Below are positions 8,074 through 15,835 of a stretch of 64,000 bases of DNA, one piece after another. This DNA comes from an uncultured Prevotellaceae bacterium (GTDB lineage Bacteria > Bacteroidota > Bacteroidia > Bacteroidales > Bacteroidaceae). The stretch's first letter is position 1. Each line of letters starts with the position of its first letter. Position numbers and translations under genes: made by a program. Under the pieces are notes generated by a model that worked only from the letters and a program-made list of their open reading frames with translations, was not told where the DNA came from and searched no databases. The DNA lies in the NCBI GenBank assembly GCA_900317635.1, contig ONHN01000002.1:1-64000 (forward strand). The letters are read 5' to 3'.

Positions 8074-9339
8074 TTAGAAAGCGAATTGCAGCATGAGGCA
8101 TGCCGTGTGGGTGCTGATGCCTAAGTCGTCGAGGTCGCGGTCGAGCTGCGTGGCGTGTCCCCAGCGTCCCGTGTACTGATACATGGCACCCAGTTTGAGG
8201 TTGGTTTTGGGGATGTAATAGTTGCAGACTACGGCAGGGGCATTGAGCGAGCCGTCTTTCGACGAGCCGTTGCGGTCGAGCCAGTCGTAGCGCAGGCCGA
8301 GCTGCCACTGCGGCGTGACGAAGTAGCCCACTTGCCCGTACATGCCGAAGTAGTTGTAGCTGTCGTCAAACTTTTGACGTTTGGTGAAACTGACGCGCAT
8401 CCAGTAGGCCTCGTAGGCCACGTACCAACGTCCGTGGAGCATGGAGAATTCGATGCCGGCACGCAGGTCGTTGGTGCTTTCGGACTCGGCCTCGTTGTTG
8501 AAGTTGAAGCTGGCACCAACGAGGTATTTGTTCTCGTTGAGCATGCGCGCATTGCCCTGCGTCAGGGGCATGGGGCCGTTGGGCTGGAACGTCACGCGCC
8601 CGGCATAGAGCAGCGAGGGGAAGTGGTTGTCGTCGCTGATGCCCTTTGTGGCCGTATTGACGGAGGAGCCTGTGCCGTTGAAGATGCCCACTTGATAGCC
8701 CCACTTGTTTTTGATGAGGCCGTGCATCTGCACGCCGAGGTCGAAGCCCGTGCCGATGGCGGGGTTCACGGCGTTGAGCGAGTAGGGCAGGATGGTCGTA
8801 GCCGTGAGCGATGTAGGCATCATGGGGAAGAGCGTTTCGCCCAGCGTGGTGAGGTAGGCGTGGGTGTAGGGCGTTTTCTGCTTACCTACGCGGAAGCGGA
8901 TGGCGGGACTGACGCGAAGGTCAACCCAGGCTTGTTGCAGGATGGCACCGCCGCTAGCCGCTGCGTTGATGCTGACGTTGTAGTCCACGCGTCCGAAGAG
9001 GGTGCCCGTGAAGCCGATGATGCCGTAGGGAATGGCGAAGCCGGAGTTGGCAATGTTGTCTTGGTTGTAGGCTTTGTCGAGGCCCTCGTCGGCATAATGG
9101 CGCAGCGTCCCCATTGTTTGCAGGAAGAGGTAGGGCTTAAAGACAAACTTGCCGTTTTTGCTTTGCAGGGTGAAGCCGCGGTCGTCGGCAATGGGAGTGA
9201 CGCCGTTCTCCATGTCGAGCGTCACTTCGCGTCGTATGGTGTCGTTGGTAGCCGTGGCTGTGCTGTCGGCGTCGGACGTGGCAGCAAGTGCGGGCACGCT
9301 GGTTGCAAAGAGTGCAACTGTTAGCAGTTTATGAGTCAT
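8074..9339 (-). CDS. Outer-membrane porin, phosphate-selective-porin-like
   Basis: The 421-residue protein has a signal peptide cleaved after ALA (about residue 20), a Thr/Asp-rich linker, then a chain of alternating beta-strand segments rich in Tyr, Trp and Gly, ending in the terminal aromatic signature LMLQFAF typical of outer-membrane barrels. The strand pattern (FKPYLFLQTMG, RVDYNVSINAA, LRVGKQKTPY-like segment) resembles OprP/OprO-type porins and Bacteroidetes porins described as phosphate-selective, but the transported substrate cannot be read from the sequence. It is encoded only 9 bases after the di-heme oxidoreductase gene and 13 bases before the cytochrome gene, so it probably works with them at the outer membrane. 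Confidence 0.82.
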   Translation of the reverse strand: MTHKLLTVALFATSVPALAATSDADSTATATNDTIRREVTLDMENGVTPIADDRGFTLQSKNGKFVFKPYLFLQTMGTLRHYADEGLDKAYNQDNIANSGFAIPYGIIGFTGTLFGRVDYNVSINAAASGGAILQQAWVDLRVSPAIRFRVGKQKTPYTHAYLTTLGETLFPMMPTSLTATTILPYSLNAVNPAIGTGFDLGVQMHGLIKNKWGYQVGIFNGTGSSVNTATKGISDDNHFPSLLYAGRVTFQPNGPMPLTQGNARMLNENKYLVGASFNFNNEAESESTNDLRAGIEFSMLHGRWYVAYEAYWMRVSFTKRQKFDDSYNYFGMYGQVGYFVTPQWQLGLRYDWLDRNGSSKDGSLNAPAVVCNYYIPKTNLKLGAMYQYTGRWGHATQLDRDLDDLGISTHTACLMLQFAF

Positions 9340-9348
9340 AGGTTGTTT

Positions 9349-10812
9349 TTATAGTGATTCTAAGAATTTAACGACTTGGTTTCGCTGAGTTTTAGAGTAT
9401 GATGCGAACTTCTGGCGCGAGGCCCATCCTTCGCCGCCGTGCCACATGATGGCCTCGATGAAGTTGCGGGCTCGTCCGTCGTGGAGGAAGTAGGTGTGGC
9501 CGTTAACGCGCTGTTGCAGGCCGATGCCCCAGAGCGGCGTGGTGCGCCATTCGTTGCCTCGGCAGAGGCCGCTGACGTAGTTGTCGTTGAGGCCTACGCC
9601 CATCAGCTCGCTCCCCATGTCGTGGATGAGGAAGTCGCTGTAGGGGTGTATGGTCTGACGGCCCAGCCAGGGTAGGGTGGTGCCAAGGAGGAGCGTTGTG
9701 CCGCGCGGGCGCGTGTGGAGCGTTGGGGCGTGGCAGAGGTGGCAGCCTGCTCCGTAGAATAGGCGTTCGCCCGCGATGACGTCGGGGTCGTTAACACCTC
9801 GGCGTGCTGGCACCCCGAGGCACTGCATGTAGAGGTCCACGTTCTCCATGTCGTCGGCACTGACGTCGAGTTGTTCGTAGCTCAGTCCCATCATGGAGCC
9901 CTGGCTCATTTGCAGCTGTCCTTCGCAGATTTCTTCTGGATAGCGCGAGTTGGTCATACCCATGTCGGAGCTAAAGCCCAGTTCGACGGTAAGGTCGGCG
10001 TGTTGCGCCTTGTTGCCCGAAAGGCCCAGTTGCAGGATGCCTCGCTCGGTGATGTAGTTGGCTCGTCCGCTGATGCCCCATTCGGGGTAGTTGCTCTGTC
10101 GGGCGAGGGCCTCAATCTCTATGGGGTCGAGGGCCATTATTTGTCCCATGCCCACGTGGCGCAGGGGGATGCGCACGGTGCAGAAGAGGTCGGCGGGGGC
10201 TATGCTGTCGGCGTACCACTCCGTGATGCTCCAGCGGGGCAGGCAGAGCGTGTAGGGCTCGCCGTCGGGGAAGGTGCACTTGAGCGAGTCGATGCTCACC
10301 TTCAGTTTCCCTTCGGCTTTTACGCCATAGATGCTTTGGTCGTGGACGACGCGCCCGTAGTCGGGGAAGAAGGCTCCGTTCTTTCGCGTGATGTAGATGA
10401 GCATCGACGTGAAGCCGAACTGCCCGCTGGCATCGTTGCTGCCGTTTTTGACGGCGGTCCAGTAGGAGGGTTCGGTGCGCCCGGCATTGTGGTGGCAGCT
10501 GCCGCAGGAGTAGCCCGCATAGACGGGACCCAGACCGCCGCCTGCACCATTGTTGTTGGTGCCTTTCACGTTGTCGTAGAGGCGGTCGCCAGCATTGAAG
10601 CGGTGGTCGTAGCTACCGCTCACCCAGGGGGCAGGTTGGTCGTAGGCCACGCTGGAGTTGTAGAACACCGTGGCCGTGCCCGCCGATAGGGCGTAGCCGT
10701 CGGGCACGTCAACGTCGAGCACCGTCAGCTGGTCACTGTCGTCGGCGCAGCCGCAGAGCAGGGCGAGAGCCGCGAGTAGGAGGGCAGTTTTAGTTGCAAA
10801 TAGTTGCTTCAT
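9349..10812 (-). CDS. Di-heme oxidoreductase family lipoprotein (DUF1111, thiol-oxidoreductase-like)
   Basis: This 487-residue exported protein has a lipobox around C20-C22 followed by ADDSD, which fits a surface-export signal for Bacteroidetes lipoproteins. Two heme c sites are visible: CGSCH (C103, C106, H107) and CHLCH (C357, C360, H361). Between and after them are the segments typical of DUF1111 proteins, including RHVGMGQIMALDP near 218 and WRTTPLWGIGL and HDGRARNFIEAIMWHGGE near the C-terminus. The family is distantly related to MauG/di-heme peroxidases and is often next to imelysin genes. The real substrate is unknown; oxidation of a metal or thiol is an inference. It is separated from imelysin by 115 bases carrying a strong hairpin. 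Confidence 0.88.
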   Translation of the reverse strand: MKQLFATKTALLLAALALLCGCADDSDQLTVLDVDVPDGYALSAGTATVFYNSSVAYDQPAPWVSGSYDHRFNAGDRLYDNVKGTNNNGAGGGLGPVYAGYSCGSCHHNAGRTEPSYWTAVKNGSNDASGQFGFTSMLIYITRKNGAFFPDYGRVVHDQSIYGVKAEGKLKVSIDSLKCTFPDGEPYTLCLPRWSITEWYADSIAPADLFCTVRIPLRHVGMGQIMALDPIEIEALARQSNYPEWGISGRANYITERGILQLGLSGNKAQHADLTVELGFSSDMGMTNSRYPEEICEGQLQMSQGSMMGLSYEQLDVSADDMENVDLYMQCLGVPARRGVNDPDVIAGERLFYGAGCHLCHAPTLHTRPRGTTLLLGTTLPWLGRQTIHPYSDFLIHDMGSELMGVGLNDNYVSGLCRGNEWRTTPLWGIGLQQRVNGHTYFLHDGRARNFIEAIMWHGGEGWASRQKFASYSKTQRNQVVKFLESL

Positions 10813-10857
10813 AAGTGGTTGAATGAGGGGTTTGCGGGTGCAAACCTTATAGCCGCC

Positions 10858-10905
10858 TTAGCGAGGGCTATGCCCGAGCCGTTGCAGGGGCATAGTCCTC
10901 GCTAA
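10858..10905 (-). promoter_or_regulatory. Intra-operon stem-loop between the imelysin and DUF1111 genes
   Basis: An inverted repeat of about 18 bases (ttagcgagggctatgccc with its near-perfect complement) lies between the imelysin stop and the di-heme oxidoreductase start. It has no T tract, so it is more likely an mRNA processing or stability element, or an attenuator that lowers expression of the downstream genes, than a full terminator. Confidence 0.5.
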
Positions 10906-10927
10906 AGGGGTAGGGCGAAGCTTCGCG

Positions 10928-12124
10928 TTAGTTCACTTTGCGCGCTTGTCCGTTCTTAAAGATAAAGTATTCGAGGGTGTGGTAACCGCGCAGGTTTTGT
11001 GCCTTAGCGATGGCTTTAGCTTGTGCGCTGCTGGCATCTTCGTTTTCTTCGTCAAGTTCTTCGTAGTCGCCGCTCCATTGCAGCTGGGCAAAGTCTTGCG
11101 AATTAAGGATGGCGGCAATACCGCTTTGGTCGAGGGGCCAACTGTCCATGTTGGGGTCGAGGCCGCGGTCGGCTACGGGGCCGAAGAGGAATGCTTCGCT
11201 CTGTTCCCAAGGTTGGCGTGCGTTGAGCCAAGCCAGGGCGCAAGCCTCAAAGCCAGCATTGGTGGGGTTGCGCTTGAAAGCCTTAACGGCTTCGTTCAGT
11301 GCGGCGTTGCCAGCTACGAGTTGGGCATAGGTGGGGAGCACTACGCCGTCGATGTATTGGCGGATAACGGGCAGCAGCACGGCTTCGTCCTTCACGTTGT
11401 TAGAGAAGTAGGGTTTCAGCTCGTTCTTGATGAAGTCTTCCAACTCGGCGCAAGCTTCCATGGCCGTGAGCACTTCGGGCGAACCGATGTTGTTGCGGAA
11501 GGGATCGGGGATGGCCCAAATAGCACGGGCGGCAGCGTTGATAAGGGCCGTGGCACGCGCGTTGAGTTCGGGGTTCAGCGTTTGGAGCACGGCACTCAAG
11601 CTGTTTTCGTTGACGGTGCCGTCGAGCGAACCAAAGAAGGCGTTGCGGACGGAGTAGATATTGTTGCGATAGTCTTCGCGGCTGTGGAAGCTGTACCAGC
11701 TCTCGACGGCATAGAGGGCTTCGGTGCGTTTGCCAGCGATGTAGAGGCGGTAAGGTTCGCCAATCTTTTGGGAGCTAACTTCGCCAGCAATGTCGATGCA
11801 GCCATCGAGGATTTGTTCTACGCAGTCGTTGGCACTGCGGAAGAGCGTATTGCTTTCGCCTGGGTTCTTGAAGAGGTTGGCGTAGCTTTGAGGATATTCG
11901 CCGTTGTTGTCTTTAGTCCAGAGGTCGTAGAGCGTTTGCGCATCGTCCTCAAGCAGGTTAGAAACAACGAGCATGTAGTTGCCCCATTGTTCGGCATACT
12001 CAGCCTTGTAGTCAAGGTCGGCAGCATCGGTTTCGTTCACGATGACCGTGGGCTCATCATCGCCGCAAGCAGCAAAGGTCATGGCTGCGCAAAAGAGAGC
12101 GGCATAGGAAAGGAATTTCTTCAT
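10928..12124 (-). CDS. Imelysin family lipoprotein, circularly permuted form
   Basis: This 398-residue exported all-helical protein has lipobox FAAC with C20, followed by GDDE, fitting a surface lipoprotein signal. The GxHxxE motif of imelysins (GYHTLEY, G380/H382/E385) lies at the extreme C-terminus, preceded by PWEQSEAFLFGP (306-316) and DSWPLD (327-332). The half that comes last in canonical imelysins (ESWYSFHSREDYRNN near 141-155) comes first here. This order matches the circularly permuted topology known from the Bacteroides ovatus structure. Imelysins are linked to iron uptake and are thought not to be peptidases. It has its own TATATTTG -7 box 32 bases upstream of the start, and it is followed by the di-heme oxidoreductase gene. 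Confidence 0.88.
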   Translation of the reverse strand: MKKFLSYAALFCAAMTFAACGDDEPTVIVNETDAADLDYKAEYAEQWGNYMLVVSNLLEDDAQTLYDLWTKDNNGEYPQSYANLFKNPGESNTLFRSANDCVEQILDGCIDIAGEVSSQKIGEPYRLYIAGKRTEALYAVESWYSFHSREDYRNNIYSVRNAFFGSLDGTVNENSLSAVLQTLNPELNARATALINAAARAIWAIPDPFRNNIGSPEVLTAMEACAELEDFIKNELKPYFSNNVKDEAVLLPVIRQYIDGVVLPTYAQLVAGNAALNEAVKAFKRNPTNAGFEACALAWLNARQPWEQSEAFLFGPVADRGLDPNMDSWPLDQSGIAAILNSQDFAQLQWSGDYEELDEENEDASSAQAKAIAKAQNLRGYHTLEYFIFKNGQARKVN

Positions 12125-12155
12125 AGTGATGTGTGTTTGTTGTTAATTGTTTGCT

Positions 12156-12163
12156 CAAATATA
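12156..12163 (-). promoter_or_regulatory. -7 box of the imelysin promoter
   Basis: The minus strand reads TATATTTG, an exact TAnnTTTG element, about 32 bases before the imelysin ATG. A TTTC at 12,181-12,184 lies near the -33 position. The cluster can therefore be transcribed from here independently of the first porin gene. Confidence 0.6.
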
Positions 12164-12201
12164 AGGAGAGTAAAGACCACGAAAGGCACGAATGTATATC
12201 T

Positions 12202-12386
12202 ATTCAATTTTCGGAAGCTTTCGCTTCCCAGGAGTTAAAGGAGTTAAAGGGAGTTATCGCAGCCCTTGGCTGCTGAGGAGTTAAAGACGATAGTCTTATA
12301 GGGATATATTATAGGGGATAGAAGTATCGTCTTTAACTCCTTTAACTCCTTTAACTTCCTTAACTCCTCCAACATCAGAAACTTGA
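12202..12386. repeat. 185-bp inverted element of 9-bp units (CTTTAACTC), copy 1
   Basis: The left arm carries tandem ggagttaaa units, the core includes aagacgatagtc facing gtatcgtcttt, and the right arm carries tandem ctttaactc units running the opposite way. A second copy with the same ends lies at 48,323-48,508. The two copies are closely similar except for the central 20-25 bases. Confidence 0.85.
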
Positions 12387-12453
12387 GTATATCTATCAAC
12401 ACGAAGACATCTGCTGTTGTTGTTTGTCTCCCTTCTTTTTTCCTTGCATCTTC

Positions 12454-13791
12454 TTATCTTCTTGCGAACCAGAGGTTGTAGGCTACTGCGATGCGGAATT
12501 CGCTTTCGCTGTTGTACTTGCCCGTTCCGAACATTTTGTGCGTACCGATTTGGCGTGTTGTGTAGTCGGCCTTCACGACGAGCATGGGCAGCGGGCGCCA
12601 GTTCAGGCCGAAGCTCCAGAGGCTTACCTGGCAACGGTCGTCCATGACGAGCCCCGTTTCGCCCGTCTCCTGCGTGTTGTAGTAGTTGTAGTGGACGAAG
12701 GGATAAATAACGGGGAACTTCTCGCAGCCAGAGAAGATGCTTTTGAGGTTGAGGCCGACTTCCGCGCTCCAATCCACGGCCCGCTTGGCCACGGGTCCTT
12801 GGCGGCTATAGGGCGATTTGCTGGAGTAGGTTCGGTTGGCCGAGGTGATGCCCAGAGAATGCGGAATGTTGCCGCTGAGGAAGTTGGCGCGCGCCGTCAC
12901 GTAGCGGTCGCTGTATTGCGCGTCGAAGCTATAGACGAAGAGGTTGATGCGACCCAGGTCGTCGTAGGTGACAAACTTGTCGGCGTTTCGGCCCGCGTTG
13001 GGATTGAAGAACACGCTGGCACCAACGCGCAAGCCAGGGATGCCCGTCCAGTTTAGGCGGAAGGTGTAGGCTGGTGCTGAGAAATTGTCGGTCTCGAAGA
13101 GGCCTTGCTTGCCGCCTTTCACCCAGTTGTATTTGTCGAAGCCATTGGGGTTGAGGCCGGCCGTTATCATAGCCTCGTAGTCGAAGCGGGCACGGCCTTT
13201 ACCAAATTCGCCGAAGATTTCAAGACCCGTCTCGTGCCAGGTAGAAGGAATGAGCGTCGTGGAGCCTTCGGGGCGCGCGGCGGTGAAGTAGTTGAGGGGT
13301 TCGTGGTGGCTGTTTGTAAGGCCAATGGGCAGTACGAGGTGGCCGGCGCGGATGTTTAGGCCTGGCAGGATGAGGCGCGTGATGTGGAGTTGCTCAACGG
13401 CTACTTCGCCGCCTTTCTCCGTCTCGGTTTCATACTCACCATTTTCGGAGCCACTACCTGCTTCCATTTCGATAGCCTGACCCGTACCGCCCGCCTCAAA
13501 CTCAATCTCGGCGCCCAGTATCCATTTCTTTGATATCTTGTAGTCGCCCGCTATGACGAAGCGGGGCAGGGAGATTTCGGCATGGTGCTGGCGCGTGCTG
13601 CCCGAGCCGCCGTAGTAGCGGTTGGTGCCGTAGTTCTTAAACTGTGTGAGCACTTCGCCGTAGCTACCCACGCGGAAGCGTTGGTAGGCGGTATCGACGG
13701 GGGCAGGAGCTTCGGAGGCTTGCACAAGCTGCGGGCTGCTTAGGGCGGCTGCAAGGGCAAGCGTAAGTATAGAGTAAATGTGTTTCATCAA
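12454..13791 (-). CDS. Outer-membrane beta-barrel porin
   Basis: The 445-residue protein has a signal peptide ending in VQA (about 25), then repeated amphipathic strands. It starts with FRVGSYGEVLTQF, a strand that commonly opens barrels of this type. Segments such as WILGAEIEFEAGG, LNIRAGHLVLPIGLTNSHHEP and WFGLNWRPLPMLVVKADYT-like strands fit an outer-membrane porin of 16-18 strands. It ends AVAYNLWFARR, where the usual C-terminal aromatic is not quite terminal. The DNA encodes an acidic loop (residues 110-130, rich in Glu and Gly). It is the first gene of the minus-strand cluster, with a TAATTTTG box 33 bases upstream, but the 185-bp repeat lies between it and imelysin. The substrate is unknown. 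Confidence 0.8.
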   Translation of the reverse strand: MMKHIYSILTLALAAALSSPQLVQASEAPAPVDTAYQRFRVGSYGEVLTQFKNYGTNRYYGGSGSTRQHHAEISLPRFVIAGDYKISKKWILGAEIEFEAGGTGQAIEMEAGSGSENGEYETETEKGGEVAVEQLHITRLILPGLNIRAGHLVLPIGLTNSHHEPLNYFTAARPEGSTTLIPSTWHETGLEIFGEFGKGRARFDYEAMITAGLNPNGFDKYNWVKGGKQGLFETDNFSAPAYTFRLNWTGIPGLRVGASVFFNPNAGRNADKFVTYDDLGRINLFVYSFDAQYSDRYVTARANFLSGNIPHSLGITSANRTYSSKSPYSRQGPVAKRAVDWSAEVGLNLKSIFSGCEKFPVIYPFVHYNYYNTQETGETGLVMDDRCQVSLWSFGLNWRPLPMLVVKADYTTRQIGTHKMFGTGKYNSESEFRIAVAYNLWFARR

Positions 13792-13823
13792 GTGTGTGAA
13801 TGCGGTTTTCTGATTTTCGGGTG

Positions 13824-13831
13824 CAAAATTA
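13824..13831 (-). promoter_or_regulatory. -7 box of the first porin gene
   Basis: The minus strand reads TAATTTTG, an exact match to TAnnTTTG, 32 bases before the porin ATG. Confidence 0.55.
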
Positions 13832-13940
13832 CAAGTTGCCGCATGAATGGCTCATAACCTTTTTGGGGTATTTCGGGGGTGCCGATAGGGTAAAAGGGTA
13901 GGGCGCAGGGGCCGCAGGGCCGTAGTTTTGGTCATTTCTC

Positions 13941-13971
13941 TTGGTTTTAAGCACTGCTTTGCCTACATTTG
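13941..13971 (+). promoter_or_regulatory. Bacteroidetes-type promoter of the 14-21 kb run
   Basis: TTGG at 13,941-13,944, exactly 19 bases, then TACATTTG at 13,964-13,971. This is one of the best matches in the window to the -33/-7 consensus, and it lies 32 bases before the DUF2461 gene. Confidence 0.65.
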
Positions 13972-14003
13972 CAGTTGAATTTCTGTGTTTACGTTAGCTT
14001 ACG

Positions 14004-14672
14004 ATGCAACAACTCTTTCAATTCCTTTCAGACATAGCGGCTCACAACGACCGAGCCTGGTTTGCAGCCCATCGCAGCGAGTACGAAGCCGCTGTCCAGA
14101 CGTTCGAGCGTGTGGTGGGCGACATGATAGTGCGCATCAGTGCTTTTGAGCCTGCCGTGGCTGGTATGCAGGCGAAAAGTGCGCTATTTCGCTTTTATCG
14201 CGACACGCGTTTTTCGCAAGATAAGGCACCCTACAAGCGCCATTTTGGTGCTTACATCAATCCGCGCGGCAAGAAGAGCATGCACGGCGGCTACTACCTC
14301 CACCTGCAGCCAGGCGGCGAGAGTATGGTGGCGGGCGGCTGCTGGTGGTTCGACGCGAAAGTGCTGCGCGCCGTGCGCGAGGACATCGCGTGGCGCACAG
14401 ATGCCTTCAGACACATCGTTGAAGCACCCGACTTCAGGCGGCTTTATCCCGTCGTTGGCGAGCAAGCGCTAAAGACCTTGCCCAAAGGCTTCCCCAAAGA
14501 CTTTCCCTATCCGCAATACTTACGCCCGCGCAACTATGTCGTTTGGCACAACCTGCCCGATGATTTCTTTCTTCGTGCTGATTGGCAAACCAAGGTGGCG
14601 CAGTATTTCCGCACGATGCAACCTTTCGTGGATTTCATCAACGAGACCGTTGACGACTACATTGACGAATAA
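14004..14672 (+). CDS. DUF2461 (TIGR02453) family protein
   Basis: A 222-residue soluble protein with no signal peptide or membrane segment. The features of the family are present: an N-terminal FLSDIAAHNDRAWFAAHR-like opening where the protein is told from others by N-x-R-x-WF, then FRFYRDTRFSQDKAPYKRHFGAYI near 70-95, GGYYLHLQPGGESMVAGGCW near 100-120 and a C-terminal RPRNYVVWHNLP segment. Family members are widespread but biochemically undefined; I do not assign a function. It is the first gene after the 13,941 promoter and is followed after 16 bases by the S41 peptidase gene, so the two are probably co-transcribed. Confidence 0.85.
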   Translation: MQQLFQFLSDIAAHNDRAWFAAHRSEYEAAVQTFERVVGDMIVRISAFEPAVAGMQAKSALFRFYRDTRFSQDKAPYKRHFGAYINPRGKKSMHGGYYLHLQPGGESMVAGGCWWFDAKVLRAVREDIAWRTDAFRHIVEAPDFRRLYPVVGEQALKTLPKGFPKDFPYPQYLRPRNYVVWHNLPDDFFLRADWQTKVAQYFRTMQPFVDFINETVDDYIDE

Positions 14673-14688
14673 GAAGCCCCGCCCTCCT

Positions 14689-15735
14689 ATGAAATCGTCG
14701 TTACACTATATATATAATATTGTATGGTCAGCGTGCGCTCTGCTGACCCTGTGCTCGCTGTCGGCGTGCATCACCGATGACGTAGAGCCCGATACGCAGA
14801 CGGGCAACTTCCTGGCTTGTTGGAAAGCGTTGGACGAGAACTATTGCTTCTTCGGGGAGAAAGGCGAGGAGTACGGCCTCGACTGGAACGAGGTGAAGAC
14901 GCGCTATATGGCCCGCATCAGCGAGGGCATGACCGACGAGCAGCTCTTCGAAGTGCTTGCCAGCATGGTGTGCGAACTGCGCGACGGCCACGTCAACCTC
15001 TACGCCAACCACGACGTGGCGCGCTACGGTGCTTGGTTCGACGACTATCCTGCCAACTACAGCGACACGCTGCAACGCATTTATCTCGGACGCTCCGAAG
15101 ACTACCGACAGACGGCATCGCTGGTGTATAAAATCTTGCCCGACAACCTGGCCTACGTGCGGTGTAGCACGTTTGGCAGTCAGTTTGGCGATGGCAACTT
15201 GGGCGAACTGATGCGACAGGTGGCCACGTGCGACGGTCTGATACTGGACGTGCGCAGTAACGGCGGCGGCCAGCTCGCTGCCGCTCAGAAATTAGCCAGT
15301 CTCTTCATCAACGAGAAGCAGACGCTCTACTACATCTCGCACAAGACGGGTCGTGCGCACGATGCTTTGAGCGCGCCTCGCGCCGTAGAGGTTGCACCCT
15401 TCGAAGGACTTCGCTGGCAGAAGCCCGTCTGCGTCCTCACCAACCGCCGCACCTACAGTGCTGCCAACACCTTTGCCATGATGCTGAAAGGCTTGCCGCA
15501 AGTGACGCTCGTAGGCGACCGAACGGGCGGAGGGGCTGGCATGCCCTTTGCAACCGAACTGCCGAACAGCTGGACGTTACGTTTCTCGGCCTGCCCTATG
15601 TACGACCGCCAGATGCAGTGCGGCGAAGAGGGTGTAGAGCCCGACGTGGCTGTCAGCCTTACCGACGAGGATGCCGCTCGCGGCAAAGACACCATCATCG
15701 AAACGGCACGCGCCCTACTGAAAGCGGAGCACTGA
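14689..15735 (+). CDS. S41-family (tail-specific protease type) lipoprotein
   Basis: The 348-residue protein starts at the ATG at 14,689; an open frame extends farther upstream but overlaps the previous gene and lacks a signal peptide. The signal ends in lipobox LSAC and is followed by ITDD, which fits surface export. An N-terminal helical domain (about 35-110) precedes the S41 core. The core includes LAYVRCSTFG, the strand DGLILDVRSNGGGQLAAAQ and the nucleophile region TNRRTYSAANTFAMML, whose serine aligns with the catalytic Ser of the family. A GDRTGGGAGMP segment follows. No full PDZ domain is obvious. It probably cleaves periplasmic or surface proteins; the substrate cannot be inferred. 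Confidence 0.83.
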   Translation: MKSSLHYIYNIVWSACALLTLCSLSACITDDVEPDTQTGNFLACWKALDENYCFFGEKGEEYGLDWNEVKTRYMARISEGMTDEQLFEVLASMVCELRDGHVNLYANHDVARYGAWFDDYPANYSDTLQRIYLGRSEDYRQTASLVYKILPDNLAYVRCSTFGSQFGDGNLGELMRQVATCDGLILDVRSNGGGQLAAAQKLASLFINEKQTLYYISHKTGRAHDALSAPRAVEVAPFEGLRWQKPVCVLTNRRTYSAANTFAMMLKGLPQVTLVGDRTGGGAGMPFATELPNSWTLRFSACPMYDRQMQCGEEGVEPDVAVSLTDEDAARGKDTIIETARALLKAEH

Positions 15736-15794
15736 GAGAGACATTGCTCATAAATTTGCGGGGGGCGCGCGGGGCTATGTCGGAAAGAAATGCG

Positions 15795-15802
15795 TAACTT
15801 CG
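15795..15802 (+). promoter_or_regulatory. Candidate -7 box of the SGNH-MBOAT unit
   Basis: TAACTTCG (TAnnTTCG type) lies 33 bases before the SGNH start, in the 100-base gap after the S41 gene. No convincing -33 element is seen. Confidence 0.4.
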
Positions 15803-15835
15803 CAGCCGCAAAAAAACGAAACACTCCCCATTTTG

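Larger units (their letters stand above)
12125..12453. other. 329-base gap: imelysin promoter plus a 185-bp repeat element
   Basis: No gene is supported here. The left 80 bases are the imelysin leader and promoter. Bases 12,202-12,386 hold one copy of the CTTTAACTC inverted element, which separates the first porin gene from the rest of the cluster. The remainder is the immediate downstream region of the porin gene. Confidence 0.75.
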
